Below the pieces are notes generated by a model. That model saw nothing but the letters and a program-made list of their open reading frames with translations, made no database searches and was not told where the DNA came from. A stretch of DNA of 64,000 nt, from the NCBI GenBank assembly GCA_016716265.1, contig JADJWQ010000001.1, positions 806,001-870,000 on the forward strand. The letters run 5' to 3'. Positions 16,833 through 25,537 of the stretch are shown one piece after another. Positions within the stretch are counted from its first letter, which is position 1; each line of letters starts with the position of its first letter. This DNA is from Planctomycetota bacterium (lineage in GTDB: Bacteria; Planctomycetota; UBA1135; UBA2386). Made by a program: the position numbers and the translations under genes.

Positions 16833-19358
16833 TCACCGGACGAGCGGCGCCGACACCGTGCCGGTCAGCCGCCAGTCGGCCGGCCCGCCGGCACCGAGCA
16901 GCAGCGCCTGCGCGTGCACGACGGCACCCGCGAGGCTCGCGACGTTCGGCACGCTGACCGCGAGCCGTCCGGGCGCACCGGCCGGCACGAGCAGCGGCAC
17001 CGAGTCGACCAGCTGCGTCACGTCGAGTCCGAACCAGCCGAAGCCCGGCACGCGCTGCGGTGCGGGCAGCCGCGCGGCGGCGATCCAGACGATCGCGACC
17101 TGCGGCTGAGCGGCCGTCGCCGCATCGACCCGGAACCGTGCGAGCCCGCCGACCTGCGGCAGCAGCGGCATCGACAGGTGGCGCTGCAGGCTGCGGTAGA
17201 GCGCGTAGCTGCCGATCACGTCGAGGTCGCCGTCGCGGTCGACGTCGCCGACCGCGTACGGCCGTGCCGGCGTGCTGCCGAACAGGTCCGGCACCTCGAC
17301 GAACCGACCGCTCGCGTCCTGCAGCAGCGCGGCCTGGTACGACAGCAGATCGGCGTCGCCGTCGCCGTCCGCGTCGACCAGCACGGCGCCCACCCCGGGC
17401 GCGCGGCTGCAGCGCTGCGCCGTCACGTCGGTGAACGTCCCGGCGCCGTCGTTCGCGAACAGCGCGAAGCCGCTGACCACGTCGACGTCACCATCGCCGT
17501 CCGCATCACCGACGGCGATGCCGCCCGGGTAGCCGGGCGCCGGGGGGAACGCGCCCGGCACCGCGACGAACCCGCCGCGGCCGTCGTTGCGCCACAGGTG
17601 CACGGTCGTGCCGGCGATCCGGCTCTGCTCCTCGAACAGCAGGTCGGCGTCGCTGTCGCCGTCGACGTCGGCGAACGCGACGTCCTGGACCAGCGCGCTG
17701 AGCACCGGGATCGAGCCGCCCGGCGCGTCGGTGAACACGCCGCGGCCGTCGTTGAGCAGCAGCCGGCAGGCGAGTGCCGGCGAGTTGTTCGCGAACACGC
17801 CGAGCGCCACGTCGACGTCGCCATCGCCGTCGACGTCGGCGACGTCGAGCGACCCGACCGGCTCGACGCGGTTCGGCATCGCCGCCGGTGCGGCCGCGAA
17901 GCGTCCTGCGCCGTCATTGACGTAGACCCGCACCGGGCGGGTCGACTGCGCGAGCAGCACGTCGAGGTCGCCGTCGCCGTCGAGATCCGCGAGCGCGAGA
18001 CCGTAGAGCGACGACTCGTCGGCCGCGGCCGCGGCGGGGAATCGTAGCTGCTCGGTGAACGTGCCGTCTCCGGCATTGACGAACACCCGCGGGCCGAGCC
18101 CGCGCGAGGTGACCGGCTCGGTCACGACGTCGAGATCGCCGTCGCCGTCGAGGTCGCCGACGACGCTCGCGCCACGGATCGCGCCGAGCTGCAGGTCGAG
18201 CGCATCGACGAACCGGCCGCCCTCGTCGATCCACAATGCGAGCGCGCCGCCGATGACGAAGGCGTCCTGGTCGCCGTCGCCGTCGACGTCGAGCACCGCC
18301 GCGACGTAGCCGCGCCCCTGCGGATCGGGCACTGTGACACCCGGGAAGTCGACGAACGTCCCGGCGTCGTTGCGCAGCAGCCGCGTCCCGGACTCGGACG
18401 TAAGCAGCAGGTCGTCGTCGCCATCGCCGTCGCGGTCGAACGCGACGAGGTCGGTGACGACCGGAAGGTCGAGCGGCATCCCGGCCGGCAGATCGGTGAA
18501 CCGGCCCCGACCGTCGTTGACGAAGCGCCGCAGCCCGGGCGCCGGCGTGCGCACCAGGACGTCGAGGTCGCCGTCGCCGTCGACGTCGGTGGCGATCCCA
18601 CCGAGCTGATTGCGGTCCTGGGTGGCGACACCATCGAGGAGCGGCGTGAACACGCCGGTGCCGGAGTTCAGGTCGATCTGCGGCGCGCCACCGCCGGTGC
18701 CGTCCGACAGCCGCAGCAGGTCGAGATCGCCGTCGCCGTCGAAGTCGCGCAGCAGCGTGACGGTCGTGCCGCCGAGCTGCGAGAGCCCGCGCTGCGGGTC
18801 CGCGGTGAAGCGGCCGGCGCCGTCGTTGAACAGCAGCCGGTCGGTCGTGGTCGCGCTGCCGAACACGGCGTCGAGATCGCCGTCGCCATCGACGTCGCCG
18901 AGCGCGACCGCCCGGGTGTCGTCGTAGAGCGGGCCGGGCAGGGCAGTCGCGGTCACGTCGATCAGGCCTGCCGCGCCGTCGTTCCGATACACCTCGTCGG
19001 GCCGGAACGCGCGGGCGAGCACGACGTCGGGATCGCCGTCACCGTCGAGATCGCCGACCGCGACCTGACGGTCGTACAGGCCGCCGCGCCGCGGCCAGCG
19101 GTCGCTCGCGAAGCGGAAGCGATTCGGTGCGGTCGCGAGCAGCAGATCGCGGACCTGGCCGACGACCAGCACGTCGCGCCGGCCGTCGCCGTCGAAGTCG
19201 CCGACCGCGAGGCCGAAGCCACCGCGGCACAGCGGCACGTGCTCGCGCGGGAGCATGTCGAAGAGCTGCTGGCCCGGCGCGGGGGACGCCGCCAGCGCGG
19301 AGAGCAGGGCGCAGCCGAGAGCGAGTCGGGGCAGGCGCCGGGACTGGGGTCGATGCAT
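16833..19358 (-). CDS. Exported FG-GAP/VCBS repeat protein (integrin-like beta-propeller)
   Basis: The protein has 841 residues with a signal peptide (MHRPQSRRLPRLALGCALLSALAAS, then PGQQ). The body is a chain of roughly 14-16 repeats, each with a calcium-loop core of the type D-x-DGDGD-x-D (DFDGDGRRDVLV, DLDGDGDPDVVL, DVDGDGDLDAVF). This is the FG-GAP/VCBS pattern that folds into 7-bladed calcium-binding propellers, so two propellers are likely. The last ~130 residues lack the loop and form a beta-rich tail (VPNVASLAGAVVHAQALLL). AAGGAG lies 12 bases before the start. The gene follows the acyltransferase gene after 101 bases on the same strand. A role in surface binding or adhesion is inferred. 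No enzymatic domain is seen. Confidence 0.9.
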   Translation of the reverse strand: MHRPQSRRLPRLALGCALLSALAASPAPGQQLFDMLPREHVPLCRGGFGLAVGDFDGDGRRDVLVVGQVRDLLLATAPNRFRFASDRWPRRGGLYDRQVAVGDLDGDGDPDVVLARAFRPDEVYRNDGAAGLIDVTATALPGPLYDDTRAVALGDVDGDGDLDAVFGSATTTDRLLFNDGAGRFTADPQRGLSQLGGTTVTLLRDFDGDGDLDLLRLSDGTGGGAPQIDLNSGTGVFTPLLDGVATQDRNQLGGIATDVDGDGDLDVLVRTPAPGLRRFVNDGRGRFTDLPAGMPLDLPVVTDLVAFDRDGDGDDDLLLTSESGTRLLRNDAGTFVDFPGVTVPDPQGRGYVAAVLDVDGDGDQDAFVIGGALALWIDEGGRFVDALDLQLGAIRGASVVGDLDGDGDLDVVTEPVTSRGLGPRVFVNAGDGTFTEQLRFPAAAAADESSLYGLALADLDGDGDLDVLLAQSTRPVRVYVNDGAGRFAAAPAAMPNRVEPVGSLDVADVDGDGDVDVALGVFANNSPALACRLLLNDGRGVFTDAPGGSIPVLSALVQDVAFADVDGDSDADLLFEEQSRIAGTTVHLWRNDGRGGFVAVPGAFPPAPGYPGGIAVGDADGDGDVDVVSGFALFANDGAGTFTDVTAQRCSRAPGVGAVLVDADGDGDADLLSYQAALLQDASGRFVEVPDLFGSTPARPYAVGDVDRDGDLDVIGSYALYRSLQRHLSMPLLPQVGGLARFRVDAATAAQPQVAIVWIAAARLPAPQRVPGFGWFGLDVTQLVDSVPLLVPAGAPGRLAVSVPNVASLAGAVVHAQALLLGAGGPADWRLTGTVSAPLVR

Positions 19359-19459
19359 CGGGGAGGTGGGCTCCTTCGAGAAGGACGGCCGCGGGAGAGG
19401 CTCGCCGGTCTAGCCGTGGCCAGGTGCCGAGCAACCGACTCGGGCACGGCGACCGCGCG

Positions 19460-20428
19460 TCACGGCTCCGCGTCGAGGTCGCCCGGCGGGGCGGTGCTCG
19501 CGGTTGCCCCCGTCGCCGGCGGCCGCGTCCGGTAGCGATCGTGGATCCACAGGTACTGCTCCGGATGGCGCCGGATCAGGACCTCGAGCGCGCGGTTGAT
19601 CGCCGTCACCAGTGCCAGCACGTCGGCCTCGTGGTCGCCGGTCGGGGCCGGGCGCAGCACGGTCTCGCAGTCGATGCGGAAGCGGAACCCGTTCCCGATG
19701 CGCACGCTGGCGCCGACCGCGATCGGGTAGCCCTTGCGCAGCGCGAGCGTCGCGGCGGCGCGCTCGCAGCTGGCGAGCTCGCCGAAGAAGGGTGCGAACA
19801 CGCCGCGCAGCCGCTGGTTCTGGTCGACGACCTGCATCGCGATGCAGCGCTCCTGCAGCGCCCGCGCGAGCCCACGGATCCCGCCGCGCCGGTCGTGCAC
19901 GACGACGCCCGCGCGCCGCCGACTCGCCTTCAGCCAGCGCTGCGCGAGCGGGTTCTTCATCAGCCGCGCCGTCACGTGCACCTGGTGGCCGAGGATCGCC
20001 GCCGCAGCGGCGCCGCACTCCCAGCTCCCGAGGTGGCCCGTCACGCCGATCCACGGCGGCTCGAGCCCGAGCTCGCGGTAGCCACGGATGTCGACGCGCT
20101 CGGCGAGCCGGCCGCTGTCGACGAAGCGCGCGAGCCGGGCGACGTCGAGGCTGACCTTCAGCAGGTTGCCGGTCCCCTGCCGCGCGAAGCGCAGCAGCTT
20201 CGCGTCGGACTCGCCGGGAAACGCATTGCGCAGGAGCCGCAATGCGTAGCGCCGCCGCCGCGCGGACAGCCGCACGAACAGTCCGCCGAGGGCACCGGCG
20301 AGCCCGTAGCCGAGCACCTCCGGAAGCCGCGCCGCGAACGCCATCGCGCCGCGCATCGCCAGATACTCGATCCGCTGCAGCAGAGTCGCGCGCACGCCGG
20401 GCTCGTCGTCGGCCGGCGCGCCGCTCAT
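19460..20428 (-). CDS. LpxL/HtrB-type lysophospholipid (lipid A) acyltransferase
   Basis: The protein has 322 residues. The catalytic H-x4-E motif is H132-LGSW-E137 (TGHLGSWECGAA), followed by the arginine-rich substrate loop, VVDQNQRLRGVFAPFFGE and YPIAVGASVRIG, the order seen in LpxL/LpxM-type proteins that add secondary acyl chains to Kdo2-lipid A or related glycolipids. A hydrophobic N-terminal helix (LGYGLAGALGGLFVRL) would anchor it in the inner membrane. I chose the start at 20428 because GGGGA lies 8 bases upstream; an in-frame ATG at 20449 would add seven residues. It lies 44 bases after der on the same strand and is probably co-transcribed. An outer membrane with lipid A-like lipid is implied. 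Confidence 0.85.
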   Translation of the reverse strand: MSGAPADDEPGVRATLLQRIEYLAMRGAMAFAARLPEVLGYGLAGALGGLFVRLSARRRRYALRLLRNAFPGESDAKLLRFARQGTGNLLKVSLDVARLARFVDSGRLAERVDIRGYRELGLEPPWIGVTGHLGSWECGAAAAAILGHQVHVTARLMKNPLAQRWLKASRRRAGVVVHDRRGGIRGLARALQERCIAMQVVDQNQRLRGVFAPFFGELASCERAAATLALRKGYPIAVGASVRIGNGFRFRIDCETVLRPAPTGDHEADVLALVTAINRALEVLIRRHPEQYLWIHDRYRTRPPATGATASTAPPGDLDAEP

Positions 20429-20472
20429 CGCGCTGCGATCCCCGCGCATGGCATCGTCGATCCGCTCCCCCC

Positions 20473-21846
20473 TCAGACCGGCCGCGCGTCCTGCGGCGCC
20501 TCGCCGGGGCGCGCGCGCGTGCGCTCCCTGAAGATCAGCTTGATCGGAACCTCGGGCAGGTCGAAGCGCTCGCGGAGGATGTTCGACAGGTAGCGCTCGT
20601 ACTGGCCGCGGAACAGCTTGGGGTCGTTGACGAACACGAGGATCGTCGGTGGCCGGACGTCGATCTGGGTGCCGTAGTAGAGCCGGGGGACCTTGCTGCG
20701 GCTCTTCGGGCTCAGGCGCGTCTTGGCGTCCTGCAGCGCGTCGTTGAGCTCGGCGGTGCCGATGCGGCGGCCCGCCTGCTCGTGCAGGTCGACCAGCAGG
20801 TCGAGCGTCTCGACGACGTTGAAGCCATCCTTCGCCGACACGAACGCCACCGGTGCGAACCGCAACCCCGAGAGCTGCTGCCGGATGTAGCGATCCCACT
20901 TCTCGAGGTCGAGATCGGGCACCAGGTCGATCTTGTTGCCGACGATCACGACCGGCTTGTGGTGCAGGCTGTAGTAGTGCGCGACCTTCTTGTCGACCTG
21001 CGAGATCTCCTCGCGCACGTCGAACAGGTGCAGCACGACGTCGGCGCGGCGGATGCTCTCGGTGGCGCGCGTGTAGCTGAACAGCTCGATCGCGTCCTGG
21101 AGCCGGCTGCGTTTGCGCACGCCGGCGGTGTCGATCGCCATCAGCCGGCGCGGGCCGCTCTCGAGCGTGACGTCGAACACCACGTCGATCGCGTCGCGGG
21201 TCGTGCCCGGGATCTCGGAGACGATCACTCGCTCGGCGCCGGCGAGGTGGTTGATCAGCGTCGACTTCCCCGAGTTGCGCTTGCCGACGACGGCGAACTT
21301 CAGCACCGCTTCGTCGGCCGGCTGGTCCTCCTCGGCACGCCGCTCCGGCGGCAGCAGCTCCGAGACCACGCGCTGCAGGACGTCGGTGGTGCCGAAACCT
21401 TCGAGCGCGCTGGTCGGCAACGGCTCGCCGAACCCGAGCCGCTGCCACTCGTGGACGCCGAGCTCCTCGGTCCGCGACTCGACCTTGTTGACGACCAGCG
21501 CGACCGGCCGGCCGAGCTTGCGCAGCCGCCTCGCGACCAGCTCGTCGCCCGGCACCAACCCCTCCTTGGCATCGACGACGAACAGCACGCCGTCGCAGCT
21601 CTCGAGCGCGACCTCGATCTGGCTCTCGATGTGCTCCTTGAGCCGGTCCTCGTCGACGAGGCCGAGGCCGCCGGTATCCATCACCTCGAAGCGCCGGCCG
21701 AGCGCCTCGACAGCGACGATCACGCGGTCGCGCGTGACGCCGGCGGTCGGCTCGACGATCGACACGCGGCGACCGGCGAGCCGGTTCAGGAGGCTCGACT
21801 TGCCCACGTTCGGGCGGCCGACGATGGCGATCAGCGGCAGGCTCAA
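20473..21846 (-). CDS. der: GTPase Der (EngA), 50S ribosome assembly
   Basis: The protein has 457 residues with two tandem G domains and a KH-like C-terminus, the diagnostic Der architecture. G domain 1: P-loop GRPNVGKSS, TRD switch, DTGG, and G4 NKVE. G domain 2: GKRNSGKST, TTRD, DTAG, NKID. The KH-like part runs from about residue 350 (PRLYYGTQIDVRPPTILVFVND). The start is TTG at 21846 giving MSLPLIAIVGRP, the usual Der N-terminus; no ATG fits. The first G4 is NKVE rather than NKxD, so the base-contacting Asp is replaced by Glu, and the second P-loop reads GKRNSGKS instead of GxPNVGKS. A promoter is proposed at 21903-21876. It heads a minus-strand run with the acyltransferase. Confidence 0.95.
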   Translation of the reverse strand: MSLPLIAIVGRPNVGKSSLLNRLAGRRVSIVEPTAGVTRDRVIVAVEALGRRFEVMDTGGLGLVDEDRLKEHIESQIEVALESCDGVLFVVDAKEGLVPGDELVARRLRKLGRPVALVVNKVESRTEELGVHEWQRLGFGEPLPTSALEGFGTTDVLQRVVSELLPPERRAEEDQPADEAVLKFAVVGKRNSGKSTLINHLAGAERVIVSEIPGTTRDAIDVVFDVTLESGPRRLMAIDTAGVRKRSRLQDAIELFSYTRATESIRRADVVLHLFDVREEISQVDKKVAHYYSLHHKPVVIVGNKIDLVPDLDLEKWDRYIRQQLSGLRFAPVAFVSAKDGFNVVETLDLLVDLHEQAGRRIGTAELNDALQDAKTRLSPKSRSKVPRLYYGTQIDVRPPTILVFVNDPKLFRGQYERYLSNILRERFDLPEVPIKLIFRERTRARPGEAPQDARPV

Positions 21847-21875
21847 GACGGGATCTCGAAAGAAAGCGGCGCGAC

Positions 21876-21903
21876 AGGTTACGGAGCGCGGCACGAGGGT
21901 CAA
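21876..21903 (-). promoter_or_regulatory. Candidate promoter for der
   Basis: On the minus strand, TTGACC (21903-21898) and TAACCT (21881-21876) are separated by 16 bases, and the TTG start of der follows 29 bases later. The -35 matches consensus at five of six positions; the -10 is weak. Confidence 0.4.
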
Positions 21904-21933
21904 GCAGTGCGCCGCGGGATGCGCTCCCGCGCC

Positions 21934-21939
21934 TATACT
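21934..21939 (+). promoter_or_regulatory. Candidate -10 box for the carboxypeptidase operon
   Basis: TATACT lies 45 bases before the ATG at 21985. No good -35 is visible at 16-18 bases upstream, so it may be an extended or activator-dependent promoter. The 138-base space between the two divergent genes must hold promoters for both. Confidence 0.35.
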
Positions 21940-21984
21940 CAGGGGCCGCCTGCCCGACCCCCGACCGAGCCCTCCTCTCCTCCC

Positions 21985-24468
21985 ATGCGCTTCCGCCACC
22001 TCGCGTTGTCGCTCGCGGGTGCGGTCGTCGCCGTCGTGACGCCCTGCACGGCCCAGACCGGCCCCGCGCGCGCCACTTCGGACGTCCGCCACCTCGTGCA
22101 CGTCTTCGTCCGCGACGCCCGCACGCTCGCAGCGCTGCAGGCGCTGGAGCTCGACCTCGCCGGCTGCACGGCGCTCGAGCTGCCGGCGAAGGAGATCGAG
22201 GTCATCGCCTCCGACGACGACCTCGTCACGCTCGCCAACAGCGGGCTCGAGTTCGAGATCGCGATCCGCGATCTCGCCGCCTACTACGCCCGGCAGCTCG
22301 CCGGCTACGGGGGTGCGGTGGCGGCCGGCCTGACGCCGCCGATCGGCCAGGGTGGCATGGGTGGCCACTACACCCTCGCCCAGATGGAGGCGATCCTCGA
22401 CTCGCTGCACCAGCGCTTCCCGGCGCTGTGCTCGCAGAGGACGAGCATCGGCCGGTCGCACGAGGGCCGCGACCTGTGGATGGTGAAGATCTCGGACAAC
22501 GTCGGCATCGACGAGAACGAGCCCGAGGTCTTCTACGACGCGGTGCACCACGCGCGTGAGCCGCTCAGCATGACCACGACGCTGCAGCTCATGGTCGAGC
22601 TGCTCGAGGGCTACGGCACCGACCCCGAGGCGACGTTCCTGATCGACGAGCGCGAGCTGTTCTTCGTGCCCTGCGTCAATCCGGATGGCTACGAGTACAA
22701 TCGGCAGATCCAGCCCGGCGGCGGCGGGATGTGGCGCAAGAACCGCCGCAACAATGGCGACGGCACCTACGGCGTCGACCTGAACCGGAACTACGCGACC
22801 GGCTGGAGCGCGCCGAACGGCGGCAACTCGACGCAGACGTCGAGCGACGTCTACCGCGGGCCCGCTCCGTTCTCGGAGCCGGAGAGCGCTGCGGTCGAGG
22901 CGTTCCTCGCGGGGCGCAGCGCGACCGCCGTGCTGTCCTGCCACACCTACCAGGAGGTGCTGCTCCGCCCCTGGGGATATCAGCCGGGCGATCCCGCCAA
23001 CGTCGCCGATTACGACGCGATCGGCGATCGCATGACGCAGGCCAACGGCATGGCGCACGGCAGCGTGTCGGGCCTGCTCTACATCGCCGCCGGCGGCTCG
23101 GTCGACCACCACCACGCGGTGCGCGGCTCGGTGACGTGGACGCCGGAGCTCGGCCGCTCGAACGAGGGCGGCTTCTGGCCGACGCCACCGCTGCAGATCG
23201 CGATCAGCCAGCGCCACCAGCGGATGTTCCGCGAGCTCGCGCTGACCGCCGGTGCCCTGCTGGACTTCGGCACGATCACCGTGACCGAGGCGCCCGGCGG
23301 CAACGGCAACGGCCGCGTCGAACCCGGCGAGAGCGGGCTGGTGACGCTCGCGATCGACAACGCGGGCCTCGGATCGGTCGCGGCCGCGGCCGGGCTGGTC
23401 ACGCTGCAGGCGACGCAGGCCGGTGTGAGCATCCCGCAGGGCAGCTTCGTGATGCCCCAGGTGGCGCGGCTCGGCAGCGTGTCCAACGCTGGGAACCCGC
23501 TGGTGTTCGCGCTCGCGCCGACCTTCGCCGACCCGTACGTGACGCTCCGGCTGACGCTGACGGGCGACGGCCGCACGACGGTGCGCGACGTCGACGTGGT
23601 CGACGTCCGCGAGCTCGTCGCGACCGACATGGAGACCGACCACGGCCTCGCGCGCGATCCGGTCGGCACCGCGACGACCGGCCGTTGGGAGCGCGCCGCA
23701 CCACAGCAGACGACCTCGGGCGGCGCGGTCATCCAGCCCGGCAACCAGGCGACGCCCGGCGGCAGTCTGTGCTGGATCACCGACGGCCGTGCCGGCACGT
23801 CGGCGGGCACCTACGACGTTGACGGCGGCTACACCGATCTGGTCACGCCCGCGTTCGACCTGCGCCACGTCATCGCTCCCGAGCTGCGCTTCCGTTACTG
23901 GTTCGTCGACAGCACCGCGGACGACCCGTTCGACATCGCGGTCTCCGCCGACGGTGGGAGCTGGCAGCCCCTCGCGACGACGCGCAATGCGACGACCGCG
24001 TGGAGCGAGTGGCGCATCCCGCTCGCCGGCGTCACGCTCGGCGCATCGACCCGCTTCCGCTTCCGCGCGCAGGACCTCAATGCGTCGCTCGTCGAGGCCG
24101 GCCTCGACGACCTCGGGATCTGGGGCGCCGCGCTCGACGGCGACGTCACGCTGCTCGGCTCCGGGGTGCTCGGCACGACGCTGCGCGTCGGCATCGCCGG
24201 CGCACCCGGTGCGCAGTCCTGGGTGCTGCTCGGACCGGCCCTGGCCGCCGCGCCGATCCCGATCCCGGGCATCGCCGGCGCCCTGCGGCTCGATCCGGGG
24301 CTCGTGTTCGCGTTCGGTGCGCCGCCGGGAGCCGGCGGCATCGGCACGGTCGACCTGCAGATCCCGGTGCTCGCGGGCCTGAGCGGCGCGCCGCTGCACT
24401 TCCAGGGCCTGCACCAGAACGGCGCGGCACTGCGGCTCGGCAACCTGCAGAGCACGGTCCTGCGATGA
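21985..24468 (+). CDS. Exported M14-family zinc carboxypeptidase
   Basis: The protein has 827 residues with a signal peptide (MRFRHLALSLAGAVVAVVTP, then CTAQ). After a pro-like N-terminal region (to ~125) comes the M14 catalytic domain. Its zinc ligands are H189 and E192 (HHARE) and H320 (SCHTYQE). The C-terminal carboxylate is bound by R268 (DLNRNY), and the general base is E388 (TPELGR). All are in family order. The domain ends near 425. Beyond it lie a beta domain (GNGNGRVEPGESG), a jelly-roll-like segment (residues ~550-715, ELRFRYWFVDST) and the C-terminal beta module shared with other exported proteins (GLSGAPLHFQGLHQ). It would trim C-terminal residues from peptides outside the cytoplasm. 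It overlaps the next gene by four bases. Confidence 0.9.
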   Translation: MRFRHLALSLAGAVVAVVTPCTAQTGPARATSDVRHLVHVFVRDARTLAALQALELDLAGCTALELPAKEIEVIASDDDLVTLANSGLEFEIAIRDLAAYYARQLAGYGGAVAAGLTPPIGQGGMGGHYTLAQMEAILDSLHQRFPALCSQRTSIGRSHEGRDLWMVKISDNVGIDENEPEVFYDAVHHAREPLSMTTTLQLMVELLEGYGTDPEATFLIDERELFFVPCVNPDGYEYNRQIQPGGGGMWRKNRRNNGDGTYGVDLNRNYATGWSAPNGGNSTQTSSDVYRGPAPFSEPESAAVEAFLAGRSATAVLSCHTYQEVLLRPWGYQPGDPANVADYDAIGDRMTQANGMAHGSVSGLLYIAAGGSVDHHHAVRGSVTWTPELGRSNEGGFWPTPPLQIAISQRHQRMFRELALTAGALLDFGTITVTEAPGGNGNGRVEPGESGLVTLAIDNAGLGSVAAAAGLVTLQATQAGVSIPQGSFVMPQVARLGSVSNAGNPLVFALAPTFADPYVTLRLTLTGDGRTTVRDVDVVDVRELVATDMETDHGLARDPVGTATTGRWERAAPQQTTSGGAVIQPGNQATPGGSLCWITDGRAGTSAGTYDVDGGYTDLVTPAFDLRHVIAPELRFRYWFVDSTADDPFDIAVSADGGSWQPLATTRNATTAWSEWRIPLAGVTLGASTRFRFRAQDLNASLVEAGLDDLGIWGAALDGDVTLLGSGVLGTTLRVGIAGAPGAQSWVLLGPALAAAPIPIPGIAGALRLDPGLVFAFGAPPGAGGIGTVDLQIPVLAGLSGAPLHFQGLHQNGAALRLGNLQSTVLR

Positions 24469-25433
24469 GGAGCGCCGCCGCCGCGCTGCTCGCCGGGCTC
24501 CTGCTGCACGCGGCCACAGCGCAGGAGCCCGCGGCCGCCGACGGCGTGCTGCTGCGGCTCGCGGACGGCACCGCGGTGACCGCCGCCGGCTACCGCGCGC
24601 ACCTGCAGGCGGTGATCGGCGACGCTCGACTCGAGGAGTACGTCGTCGACCTGCTGCTCGAGCGCGAGGTCGAGCGGCTCGGCCCGGTCGCGGTACCCGC
24701 CGCCGCGGCCAGCGTGCTCGCCGCCCCCGACGCGGCCGCCATCACCCGCGTGCGGCAGCGGGTCACGGAGCAGTTCGGCGGGGATCCGGCGCGGTGGCAG
24801 CGCTACCTGCAGCAGACCGGCCGCAGCGAGTCCGACGAGTTCGCGACGGCGCGCGTGGAAGTGCTGCGGGACGCGCGCGCGCAGATCCTGGTCGAACGCC
24901 GCCGCACGCCGGACGACGCGCTGCTGCGCCGACTGTTCGAAGAGCGCTACGGCGTCGACGGCGCGCGCGTCTCGATTCGCCACGTGCTGTTCTCGTTCGC
25001 CGAGGCCCGCGCGCGCCTGGTCGCCGCCCACCCGGACGCTCCGCCTCCCGACGAGGCCGCGGTCGACGCGCTCGCCCAGCGCGAGGCCGCGCAGGCCTTC
25101 GCCCGCCTCGCGGCCGACGCGGAGTTCGACGCGCTGCACCCCGAGCCGATCCCCGGCTACGTCTACCAGCGCTACGGCGTCGCGTTCGCCGACGCGGTGC
25201 GCGAGACGGCAGTCGGCGCGGTGCACGACCCGGTCAGGAGCGACGCCGGCTGGCACCTGGTGCGCGTCGACGCGCGCATCGTCACCCGCTTCGACGACGT
25301 GCGCGAAGAGCTACTCGCGCTGGCACGCACGCGGCCATTGACGCTCGCGGAATGGCGCTCGCTGCGCGACGACCTGCTCGACCGCTCCGGCGCACGTGCG
25401 GCGCTCGAGGCGCGGCGCACCCGATCGCGCTGA
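24465..25433 (+). CDS. Exported parvulin-type peptidyl-prolyl isomerase (SurA/PpiC-like)
   Basis: The protein has 322 residues with a signal peptide (MRSAAAALLAGLLLHAAT-AQ). A helical N-terminal chaperone-like region of ~165 residues precedes a parvulin-like core. That core has VSIRHVLFSFAEAR, an insert with QREAAQAFARLAADAEFD, then IPGYVYQRYGVAFADAVRE, VGAVHDPVRSDAGWHLVRVDAR, the usual 'G.is.pv.s..GwHiv.v' signature. The ATG overlaps the TGA of the carboxypeptidase gene, so the two are translated together. It probably helps fold exported proteins such as its operon partner. Enzyme activity is uncertain because parvulin active-site residues are poorly conserved even in genuine chaperones. Confidence 0.82.
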   Translation: MRSAAAALLAGLLLHAATAQEPAAADGVLLRLADGTAVTAAGYRAHLQAVIGDARLEEYVVDLLLEREVERLGPVAVPAAAASVLAAPDAAAITRVRQRVTEQFGGDPARWQRYLQQTGRSESDEFATARVEVLRDARAQILVERRRTPDDALLRRLFEERYGVDGARVSIRHVLFSFAEARARLVAAHPDAPPPDEAAVDALAQREAAQAFARLAADAEFDALHPEPIPGYVYQRYGVAFADAVRETAVGAVHDPVRSDAGWHLVRVDARIVTRFDDVREELLALARTRPLTLAEWRSLRDDLLDRSGARAALEARRTRSR

Positions 25434-25537
25434 CCGGCCGGGTGCGTCCGGGTCGTGGGGTGCCGGGCGACGCCAGGACCTGCTCCACGACCGTGTCGTC
25501 GCCGGGCCGACGCGGCCAGCACCGGACCGGGTCGCAC

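Noticed and set aside
16833..19358. A CRISPR or minisatellite array, suggested by regularly spaced 'gtcgccgtcgccgtcg' words
   Set aside because: The words encode the DGDGD calcium loops of the FG-GAP repeats in an intact reading frame. Spacing follows protein repeats and there are no unique spacers.
20473..24414. One 1313-codon minus-strand frame covering der and the antisense of the carboxypeptidase gene
   Set aside because: Only the part below 21846 is Der. The upstream part is arginine/glycine-rich antisense of a gene with a full M14 active site on the plus strand. High GC keeps such frames open.
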